Below are positions 7,785-16,056 of a stretch of 16,056 bases of DNA, piece by piece. Below the pieces are notes generated by a model. The model saw only the letters and a list, made by a program, of their open reading frames with translations, was not told the DNA's origin and did not search any database. A program made the position numbers and the translations under genes. The DNA is from Jimgerdemannia flammicorona (lineage: Eukaryota; Mucoromycota; Endogonomycetes; Endogonales; Endogonaceae): assembly GCA_003990745.1 (NCBI GenBank), contig RBNI01003346.1, forward strand, positions 1 to 16,056, in the 5' to 3' direction. Numbering within the stretch: position 1 is the stretch's first letter; each line of letters opens with the position of its first letter.

Positions 7785-9689
7785 GATGAAATGCGGTCAT
7801 TTCTGTGGAAGGAATAGCAAGTGGGTGATAGATGGGATTGGATCATTTGTGTTGAAGGTTCGACGTGGTTTTGATTTGGTAAATTTATTTATAGCATTGT
7901 AATGACACTAGACAGGTTTAGTGGTAATATCAGGCTCGCAAATACCCTTCGCATAATTCGCCCAATATTGTTGGTTGAACCATGGGCAATCATACTGGCT
8001 GTTGACGAGTTTAACCAGCTTGTTGATAGTAGCTGAAGATTCTCAGATAATTGGTGGGCTAATGTGCACGACCCCGACTCATACTACTGTGATGGGAATT
8101 GTGGCTGGGACTGACGCCTGGCTTATCAAACAAAATAAAAGTGCATGTGATATTAAAGCCTCAACTCACTAAATTATAAGCTTTACGTACCAAAATGCCC
8201 TTATTTGCCTCCGCCAGGCAAGTCACGCATGCGCCAGGGGAAGCCGATGAGCTGGCATGCCTAGTAGGTTAACAGCACCTATTCGGTGTTGTGAGGCAAA
8301 GAGAGGGTGCAGAAGGATTCCGATCAATGAGGGCAAGGATCAAAAATGGACGTGAATACGCGACGAACATAACAACAGAACCGCCTAATTGTCCGCGCAA
8401 CGAAACAACCTGCAAAAGGTTGGAAATCCTAGTCAACGAACTTGGCAAACATGGTCGCTCGTGAAGACGTTGGTCCACCGAACCAAACCATAAATTGATA
8501 ACGAAAGAGAATCGTGACTTACCGTCGCACGATATAGATTTCCGTAAATCACTCTTGCCGAATCATATGCATCCTTGTTCATTGCAAGCTCGCTTCACAA
8601 TTATATTCCGCCAGTTTCATCCAGGACTAAATTTATTTACCACTTATGTTTTTCTCATGTAGCACACCATTAGAATGGCACTGTTCCTCATCCACACGAC
8701 TGTAAAGCAGATAAGACATTTTGAGGCCCCTCTGATGTCCACAGTGATAGGGATGAAGTATTTTTAATGTTGATGTGAGTAAGGACAAGATAGCATACTA
8801 TGCGATGAGGTAGGATCATTAATGGACAGGAAAATAAAGGAAAAGAAATATACCATTAGCACCACTGAGTAGCGCAAGCCTATCCAACGCCATAGTCAGG
8901 TTGACATCGACTACCTCTGCCCTCCTCTATATTCTTATCAGCCATCGATCGCCACGCCCCCTACTCTTCATCACTTCACCTCTAATGTTCACCAAATAAC
9001 TCTCTCACCTGCTTACAAATGTCATAGAAATCTTCTTATCGCCCAGCCTCCCTATAACAAATCGAATATGTGACGCATGCTTAGTAGAACCCTGTTAAGC
9101 TTGAAGCTCCGGCGCTCCGCTGTTGTACCAACGAGATTGACGGTACCGTGCTCGATGAACAGAATTATCAGCTTGGCTGTGAAAGGCAACAGCGAACGCG
9201 CTTCTTAACCACGGCGTTATTGCAACTACCTTCAGGAAGTGGGGAACCTCATCTACGAGATCAAGTGAGCATTCGTCGTCTTGATGAGAAGTGAGAGGTA
9301 AAGAAATGGAATAATGATGAGTATGTAGTTTGGAGTTGGCTGTGGGTAGAGGGTTCTTTGGTCGTTGCAAATCAAGTTCTTCGCTCCTTTTCGTTGCGTC
9401 GGGAAGATATTGCACGTCGCGACATCGCCGTGTTTGAGTGGCGTGTCGCGAATTTGTTCTGAACCGGATGAAAATTAGTCAACAATGGTATGCAATTAGT
9501 AAAGCCAGCCAATAGCCCTCGGGACCGCTTTAGTAAGAGAAACGGTAAAGGTCTCCTGCCTCTGTCTCTTCGTTCCCCAGGTCATAAATACCACCGTTAT
9601 TGTGAACTCGTTTTTCTCGCCTCTTGGCCGGCATTTGATTTGAGGCGCACAGATAGAAAAATCTACTAAAAGGCAATGGCCGTGGGTAG
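7785..9689. other. Intergenic region with no supportable gene
   Basis: The composition is moderate and not strongly AT-rich, so it does not look transition-mutated like the repeats. Frames of up to about 100 codons occur on both strands (for example minus 9415-9095 and plus 7975-8172) but lack an ATG at their 5' limit or any recognisable motif. No tRNA, repeat array or clear promoter was seen. The first 100 nt presumably hold the 3' untranslated region of the upstream gene. Confidence 0.5.
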
Positions 9690-10200
9690 TGTAACAATTA
9701 CAAGGCGGGGCAGCTATGCCAATTGGCTTGAGCCCCCAGTTATTTAAATGGTTGTCTCAGTGAATCTTCAGAGTTATCTTAAACAGAAAGGTCTCTTCTT
9801 TGAACTTGGTGGCAAATCTTCAGGCTTAATCTGGTAAGCAGACCAAAATCAGCAAATTTCTCTAGCTTATATCAGAAAGTAGATGGAGTGAAATCAGGAA
9901 GAAGTTCACAATCCTAAGTATTATAATTCTTTCTTTAAATTAAAACGATTCTTAGCAGATTTATCTCTCAAAGTATATTATAGGTAGATTTTTCTTTTGC
10001 TTTTTAATTTAGATTTCAGACTGAGGTTTATTCACTCTTAACTTTGGAGATATTTTATCTAAGTATGGTTACTATCTGGTTGCTATCTGGATAACTATAA
10101 AATATATAATAAGATAAATTATAGAAGATGTGACTCTTGGTTTCTTTAGAGAATAGTATTTCTTTTAGAGACAGTATACTCTTAGAGAATGATATATCTA
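9690..10200 (+). repeat. Interspersed repeat family, copy C (least mutated)
   Basis: The copy appears to open with TGTAACAATTACAAGGCGGG at 9690, an LTR-like 5' TG end. It then shares GGCTTGAGCCCCCAGTTA with copies A and B, and from about 9826 to 10130 it aligns with copy B at about 4760-5320. Where B has A or T, C often keeps G or C (for example tatggttac against tatagttac, and ctggataac against ctgaataat). Its right side meets the palindrome at 10209. It is probably a solo LTR or element fragment; no matching right end was found. Confidence 0.7.
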
Positions 10201-10208
10201 GTAATTTG

Positions 10209-10399
10209 ATTCAAATTTAATTTGAACCCTATTTTTTGAAATATAATAACTCGATTAAAATACATCCAAATTCAGTGATCTTTAGCTTGTTAGATTTCCC
10301 TATATAAGAGAAATCTAACAAGCTAATAATTGTTAAATTTGAATATGTTTTCATCAAGTTACTATATTTCAAAAAATAGTATTCAAATTGGATTTGAAT
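10209..10399. mobile_element. MITE-like foldback element: 191-bp palindrome in perfect register
   Basis: The two arms are complementary about a centre at 10304, with no insertion or deletion between them. By hand alignment about 16 of 90 pairs are mismatched, and 13 of these are transitions (C/T or G/A between arms). The innermost 17 bp are perfect. Each outer end has a smaller near-palindrome (ttcaaat-n3-atttgaa). Weaker symmetry reaches 10202 and 10406, where TA occurs on both sides, which would fit a TA target duplication as in mariner-type MITEs; this point is tentative. No coding capacity is present. Confidence 0.75.
10282..10326. repeat. Perfect 17-bp inverted repeat with 11-nt loop at the palindrome centre
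   Basis: The left arm 10282-10298 (ttagcttgttagatttc) is the exact reverse complement of 10310-10326. It would extrude as a stable hairpin and forms the core of the foldback element. Confidence 0.9.
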
Positions 10400-10582
10400 T
10401 GATTTAATTCATTTAGGAGCACTAGTTATATCCTTAGGAAATAATATGTCTCAATTTAATATAAATTAATAGTATATATATATAAGTAACTATATAGACG
10501 TCCCTTTCACTTCTACCATTCAGGTGACACAAGATTTGGACAACACTTTCTGTGAAGTTTTTGGTGAAAAGCGACTATCAAC

Positions 10583-12503
10583 ATGGCAAGCAACGAGTAT
10601 TCTGGTGAGCGTGGCGGCCAGGGAGGCAGCCATGCCTTCGATTGGCAGCAGGTCGGGAGGAAGAGAGGGGACGGTTTGGGGATGCCAGGGCCCTCTGTGG
10701 TTGGCAGCGGCGCTGGAGGAGGAGGAAGAGGTGGGCTGCGACAGAGAGGTGGGGGGAGGACGACCTTTGCAGACAAGGTCAGAATGGGGTCGATGGCAGC
10801 AGGGCTCGATAGTTGGTTGGGACTGGGGAAGGTGACGCCGGTTTCGGGGGGAAGGCAAGGGGGACCCCCCATGGGAGCTTCAGGCAGTATGGGGGGAGAG
10901 GGAGTAGGGGGAGGAGATGTGACTGCTGATGGGGCTGTGACGGCGAATCTGGAAAAAAATCCAGATGTGACGGTGGTCGGCGGATCAGGACAGAAGGAGG
11001 GCACCAGGCCCAGGGACCTGGCAGATGGGGTGACGGGTATGGTGTCGGCACCATTACTCAAAAAGTCGTGGTCGGAATTCGCGGTCATATTGTGCTTCCG
11101 TGGCTTAGCTGTGACTGCGAGGATGATTCTGGGGCTGGTGGTGCAAGAGGTGAAGGGGGTGGCGACAGTCAAGTTCCTGAAGGGGAAAGAAGGGATTTGA
11201 AATTGGGTTCGAGGAAGAGGTGTCAATGTTGGAGGCTGTGGAGAAAGGGGTCGCAGTAGGCGGGGTGGTAGTTCCTATGGCGAGGTGCATGCGCTGGGAC
11301 CCACGAGTGGTGCAGTTGACGGTGCTGGATCTTTCTACGGTATCGTGGGAGAGGGCCAGAGAGCTGATTGTGGAGGTGGTCAAGGAGTATGGTGATATTA
11401 TTGACATCGGGTTCAAAGTCTGGGAGGGTACGGATCTTAGGACGGGAGATGTTGATATCAGGGTACGTCTGTTTGGACGGGAGAACACCGGGAAGACGAG
11501 GGACTGGCCAGCGACTCTCAAGTGGGGACCAGTTGAGTGCAGGGTCTCCCGGGTGAAAGGGACGCCAGAGGAAGAGGAGGATCTACTGGAGGCTCTTGAG
11601 GATCTGATGGGAGCTGTCGAGAGGAGACATTTGGCTTGGAAGGAGTATGAAGCCAAGACGGTGGTGGAAATTGTGGAAGGGAAGAAAATCAGGATGGACC
11701 GAGGAACCTGGGAGAAGATACAGGGGAGACGAATTCAGAAGGAGCTGTTGGCGAAATTGGGAGGTGGCACGGCGGAAAGTGAAGTGAGAGGAGGTGGAGT
11801 AGGATTGCGGGAGAGTGACTGGGCCGGGGAGCCCAGAGAAGTTCAAGAGGCGACCCAAGGAGGCCTCGGTGAGGGAAGGCAGAGTGGCGGGGTGGAGGAT
11901 GCCGAAATGAGTGTGGAGGTTCAAACGTGGTATGAGGTCCCGGGAGGGGCCGGAGGTGAGGAGGAACTTCTCGATGTTCTGGAGGAGGAGTGGGACGAGT
12001 CGGGAAGGGGGAACGTACTGGTGGTTCCTGTGGTAGGGATGGAAGGGAATGCCCGGGGTGCGGAGGCAGAGGTGGAGGAGGAGAAGTGGTTATGGAAGAC
12101 TCTGAAGGGGGTGGCAGCAGAGGAGCTGGGCGGTGAAGACTTCCGGGTTATGAGTGATAGGCACTGGGAGGAAATTCTGCATGGTGAGGAGGTGCCAAAG
12201 AAGGTCCGGAATGAAATTCTAGCAGTGCTCTTGGAGTCTGTGGAGTATCAAGTCGATGATCAGAGGGAGGAGGAACTTCGAGTGGTTGCGAATAACAGGG
12301 CAGCTTACTTGTGGAGCTCGAAGAAAGGGCTGGAGAAGTGGGAAGTCGTGTGCAAGGAGTATCGGACAGAATTCGAGGTAGTAGATAGGGTGGATTGCCA
12401 GGAAATCTTGGCGGCACTGGATGCCCAGGAAGGGATGGAGGATGAGTTGGAGGCAGCACAGCGCCTGGATCTGGAAGGGGACAGGAGGAGCATGGAATTC
12501 TAG
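10583..12503 (+). pseudogene. LINE ORF1 (nucleic-acid-binding or gag-like), broken by one frameshift
   Basis: The first part starts at ATG 10583 (MASNEYSGER) and ends at TGA 11198-11200. It is Gly-rich at first and then has a folded-looking segment (SWSEFAVILCFRGLAVTAR). The reading frame continues one position over: that frame is open from 11181, overlapping by 20 nt, and runs to TAG 12501-12503. The second part starts near residues SMLEAVEKGVAVGG, includes WERARELIVEVVKEYGDI, and is then very acidic (many Glu) up to the C-terminus. The join lies in a purine run (aggggaaagaaggg), a likely place for a one-base insertion or two-base deletion. Repaired length would be about 640 residues. No CCHC zinc knuckle is seen in ORF1. 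Its role as the RNA-binding partner of the LINE is inferred from position. Programmed frameshifting cannot be excluded but lacks a recognisable signal. Confidence 0.7.
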
Positions 12504-12510
12504 ATCATGA

Positions 12511-15500
12511 TCTCTCTATCAAACATTATTCAATATAAACAGTACAACTAGAATCTTCTCTTTGAACGTTAATGGGTTAAGGGGGGCAACACGGCATCTA
12601 AATATCTTTGGCTGGTTGAAGGGTCTGGAGGCAGATATCTTCTTATTACAGGATGTGTGATACAAGGTGGATGTGGACCTACTGGAATGGACTCGGGAAT
12701 GGGGTGGGGTGGCTGTTTGGACTGGGCAGGTGGGCATCTTGGTTAGAAAAGGGATGGGGGACATTGGGGACGTTGGGCACTGGGGGAGTCGGCTGGTATG
12801 GGGTGTATGGAGGAGACTGGGTTGGAATCCTCTGACTGTTGGGTCTTGTTACTGCCCAGCTGAGAGAGGGGAACACATAGATTGGATCAGGGACTTGCGG
12901 GAGGCAGGGGTCTTGGGGGAAGTGGGGGTGGACTGCCTGGGAGGGGACTTTAACATGGTGCGTGATATTGTGGTGGATAGGACTGATAGGGGAAGAGGGA
13001 TGCATGGGAAAAGTGGAGGGTTGGAAGATTGGATGGAGGTAGAAAGGTTGAGCTCGTTGGTGGACTCGGGGCGACAATTCTGGGTCAATCGCCAAATTTA
13101 TACTCACTGGGTGGCAGGACTGGGATCCAGGATTGACTGGGTATTGATGGCGGAGTGCTGGGGTGGGGATATCTGGGCGACGCTGGAGGTGGTGTGGTGT
13201 CCATGGTCTGATCACTGGGGGTTAATTGGGATGGGGAGATTTGGGGGAAGTAGGGATGGGCCTGGACATTGGCAGCTCAACGCTTCTTTATTGGAGGATG
13301 GTTCTTTATGGGCGGACTGGGAGGAGAAGGCAGCAGTGAAGATAATTAGATGGAGGGAGCAGGGTTTGATAATTGGGGACTGCTGGTGGAGGCTGAAGTC
13401 GAGCGCTCAGAGGTTCTGGAGGGATGCAGGGAAAGGAAGGAGCGCACAAAGGTGGAGGCAAGTGCAATGGGCTTCATGTAGATTGGTGGTCCTTCTGGAG
13501 AAATGGGCAGTGTGGGAGGAGGGGGATGGGGTAGCTGATTGGCGCATTCTGCGGTTAAAGAAGGAAGTCGAGGAGCTGAAGGGGGTGTTACGAAGGGAGG
13601 AGGAGAATCAGTTGAATGGAATGGTGGTGAGACTGCGGTGGCAGGGGTTGGAAGAAGGGGAGCGACCCACGAAATTACTCTCCTGGCTGCTTCAGGCACG
13701 AAGGACCAGGCAGCAGTGGGATGGTATCTTGGATGAGGATGGGGAGATGGTGATGGGCACGCCTGAGATTTTGGGATTGCTGCAAAACCGCTGGGGAAAT
13801 TTGTGGAGCGAGGAGGAGGGAGGTGAAGATGTATGGAACATTGAGCAGATGTTGGAGGACTGGCACCCGGACCCAGCTCTGGGGCTGGGGACGCTGGGGG
13901 ATCCCATACGTAGAGAGGAGGTGTGTAAAGTCCTGGCATCGACAAGTAAAGGGACTGCTCCGGGGGAGGATGGACTACCATGGGATTTCTGGAAGAGAAT
14001 GGTTAAGGTGGAAGGGGTTTTGGAGGAGATTACTGCAATGTGTGATGAAGTTATTTGATTCGGTGCTTGGATTGGGGGTCAGCGCCTAGGACTGGTCTCC
14101 CTGCTCTTCAAGGACAAGGGGAGAAAGGAGGATTGGAAGAGTTGGTGGCCGATTATGCTCCTTGACATGGACCACAAGTTGGTGATGAAGATCTTGGTGA
14201 ACAGGCTACAAGGGATTGCTCAGCACATTCTGGGAGTGGAGCAGCGAGGGTTCATAGGAGGTTGGTTGATACGAGATGGAACTGCTTGGGTCCATGGAGT
14301 GATCGAAGGGGCTCGGGCAGATGGGGTTGATGGCCGGTTGGTATTCCTGGACCAGGAGAAGGCATATGACAGGGTGCGGAGAGTCTGGCTGGAAGGTGTC
14401 CTGAGACGTATTGGTATTCTGCTGGATTTTCGGAGAGCGCTAATCAGCCTTTTGGAGGGCAGTCAAGCAGCTTTGGTGGTGAATGGCCACAGGGGAATGA
14501 GCTTCCCGCTAGGGCACGGAGTGCCACAAGGGGACCCATTGTCCCCCATCCTATATGCCCTGTTCTTGGAGCCCCTTCTGGACAGGATCCGGCACCGAAT
14601 TGGGGGTTTGAACATTTTGGGGATTAACTGGAAGGTCGGAGCCTTTGCAGATGATATGGTGGTCAGTCTGGGTTCTTTTATTGATGTGGAGGAGCTGCGC
14701 AGGACTGTGGAATGGTATGAGAGGGGCTCGGGAGCATGGCTTAACTGGCACAAATGTGAAACTATGGTTCTAGGAAGGGGAATAGCTGGTGGCAAAGTGA
14801 TAGGAAGGGTGGTTCCTGCTGGAGAACCAGTCCGGTACTTGGGGATATATTTCTCGGTGTATGGATCTCTACTACCTCGAGTATGGTGGGAACAGCAGCT
14901 CTTGGCATGGGGGAATAGTCTGTTGGGGTGGGGTGGCAGGCACATATTCTTGGCAGAAAGAGTGATGGTGCTGAATGTGTACTGGTTGCCTAAGCTGTGG
15001 TATTTGGGGTATCATTTGGACTTCCCAGCTTGGGTGGTCAAGCGGCTTCTGAAATTGGCAAGGTCGTGGATCTGGGCAGAACGGAGGAGCCAAACTGGCT
15101 GGGAGACTCTGGCGCTACCAGTTGACAGGGGAGGGCTGGGCTTGGTGGACTTGGCCAAGCGTCTACACTGCCTGAGGGCTTGGTGGTTGAAGAGAGCTAG
15201 TGAGTTGCGAGGGGGGGAATGGGTGCCTCTTATGCAGAGAGTGTGGGAAGTTAGGTACTCCCCTTGTGGCACGACTGGTGATCTGTTGGCGCTGGTGGCT
15301 TTGGATGGTAGTCAAAAGATGCGCTATAAGGGGTTTTGGTGGGGAGTGGTGGACAGTGCAAGACGAATTGGACTTAGATGGCAGAGTGATGAGGGGGAGG
15401 AGGAATGGGCACCGCGGATGTGGAGGTGGGATCGGCTGCTGGTAGGTGGTACTTTGGTGGAAGATTTTCAGCTTGGCGATGGTATAGAATGTCTGATGGG

Positions 15501-16056
15501 TCCGGGGGGAGATGCTTGGCCCGAGGCTTGGCAGCAGGCTGGGATTGGAGAGGAGTGGGACTGGAACGGGGTTTGGATTTGGAGCAAGCAGGTGTCGTGG
15601 TGACTTCCCCCCAAGTTCTGGGTGATATGGTGGAGGTTCTTAAGGCGGAATATGATGCTGAACTATCGGTCAGGGCACTTGGTGCCAGGGGGCATGTTTG
15701 AATGTGAAGAATGTTTGAATAGGGGTCAGGAGGGGGGTGTGGTGCAGACACCTGAACATTGGCTTAGAGAGTGCGAGGTAATGGAGGACTTTTGGGACAT
15801 TATTACTAGTGGGTTGGGGCTACGGCCTTTGACAGAGGGGGAGGGAGGGAGATGGGGGAACCTTCGGAGGAGGTTAGTGGATGGGGCTGGGGATGAGTGG
15901 TTGACTCTGGGTTGGGCCCTGGTGATTTGGGTAGAGATGGCAGATCATTGGCGACAGGTCTTTGAGGAGGGCCAGCCAGCTACCACCGCAGCAAGGGTAG
16001 CGCGCTGGGAATGGTTAATACTAGACATTTTGAATGGTTGGTGGCAAGGGTGGGGG
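12511..16056 (+). pseudogene. LINE ORF2: AP endonuclease, reverse transcriptase and C-terminal Cys/His motif, three in-frame TGA stops
   Basis: One frame runs from about 12511 to the window end, broken by TGA at 12658, 14056 and 15601. The endonuclease part has SLNVNGLRG (12559-12585), then LLQDV (12643-12657) where LLQE is expected, GDFN (12943-12954), RIDW (13129-13140) and SDH (13207-13215). The reverse transcriptase part starts with LVSLLFKDKGRKEDWKSWWP just after the second stop. It has FLDQEKAYD (14344-14370, first catalytic Asp), PQGDPLSP (14524-14547) and FADD (14644-14655, the catalytic Asp pair). A C-x2-C-x14-H-x4-C motif lies at 15703-15774, as in the C-termini of many LINE ORF2 proteins. 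No clear ATG stands before the endonuclease in this frame; an ATG at 12507 is in another frame. The enzyme would nick target DNA and prime cDNA synthesis from the nick. The stops, plus Asp for the catalytic Glu, make this copy inactive in my reading. Confidence 0.92.

Larger units (their letters stand above)
10496..16056 (+). mobile_element. LINE (non-LTR retrotransposon) of the Tad/I type, 3' end outside the window
   Basis: A sharp change from AT-rich DNA to G-rich sequence at about 10496 marks the 5' end. It is followed by a leader of roughly 90 nt, ORF1 (10583-12503) and ORF2 (12511 to the window end). ORF2 order is AP endonuclease, reverse transcriptase, C-terminal Cys/His motif. No RNase H motif can be placed before the window ends. 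The plus strand is strongly G-rich and C-poor. Three in-frame TGA stops in ORF2 and one frame break in ORF1 indicate an inactive copy. The 3' end, poly(A) tail and target duplication are not visible. Confidence 0.92.

Noticed and set aside
7850..7880. GGTTCGAC motif resembling a tRNA T-loop
   Set aside because: No matching T-stem pairing, anticodon arm or acceptor stem could be built around it.
7975..8172. 65-codon plus-strand ORF downstream of the fucosyltransferase-like gene
   Set aside because: It opens at TTG and has no motif or splice-linked continuation I could see. It was not annotated.
9095..9415. 106-codon minus-strand ORF in the intergenic region
   Set aside because: It opens at GTG with no ATG at its 5' limit, has no recognisable motif, and is of a length expected by chance in DNA of this composition.
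10513..11226. Long minus-strand Pro/Ser-rich ORF (237 codons) opposite LINE ORF1
   Set aside because: It is the mirror of a Gly- and Glu-rich plus-strand reading frame. Strong G skew on the plus strand gives few stops on the minus strand, and the product is low-complexity with no motif.
12679..13215. Minus-strand Pro/His-rich ORF opposite the LINE endonuclease
   Set aside because: The plus strand carries clear endonuclease motifs in this interval; the minus frame is a composition artefact. The same holds for 13346-13981 and 14463-14945.
12511..16056. Reassigned TGA codon (for example to Trp) in the LINE
   Set aside because: Trp is already coded by very many TGG codons and the host gene gives no hint of recoding. 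CGA-to-TGA mutation in a dead copy is simpler.

Overview
The window looks like a repeat-rich stretch of a filamentous fungal genome, most likely an ascomycete although a basidiomycete cannot be excluded. The evidence is one intron-containing gene of a fungal O-fucosyltransferase-like family with short (89 and 96 nt) GT-AG introns, a Tad/I-like LINE, and AT-rich blocks whose repeat copies differ mainly by C/T and G/A transitions. That transition pattern is typical of repeat-induced point mutation (RIP) or cytosine-methylation decay. No bacterial-type operon, rRNA, tRNA or CRISPR array was seen.

Layout. Positions 1-809 hold a decayed minus-strand reading frame of unknown identity, and about 880-1500 an AT-rich minus-strand remnant resembling a hAT transposase. 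A poly(A)-tailed retroposon (1581-2807) has inserted into an older repeat and is flanked by a 15-17 nt target-site duplication. The old repeat resumes at 2808. A second decayed minus-strand coding region (2900-4460) carries a Ser/Glu/Leu-rich repeat. A diverged second copy of the old repeat lies at 4536-5420 and a third at 9690-10200. AT-rich sequence with an (AT)10 run leads to a TATA-like box and an 18-bp minisatellite (5870-5974), directly upstream of the only intact gene (6001-7784, three exons, 532 aa, type II membrane glycosyltransferase). Positions 7785-9690 show no convincing gene. A 191-bp perfectly registered palindrome (10209-10399, MITE-like foldback) precedes a LINE that fills 10496 to the end of the window.

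The LINE has an ORF1 with one frame break and an ORF2 with AP endonuclease, reverse transcriptase and a C-terminal CCHC-type cysteine/histidine motif. ORF2 is broken by three in-frame TGA codons, each one C-to-T change from CGA, and its endonuclease has Asp where the catalytic Glu is expected, so this copy is probably dead.

The elements are linked by history rather than by shared function. Old repeats were mutated by transitions, a LINE-type machinery later inserted a poly(A)-tailed retroposon into one of them, and the fucosyltransferase-like gene survives as a GC-rich island between two mutated blocks.
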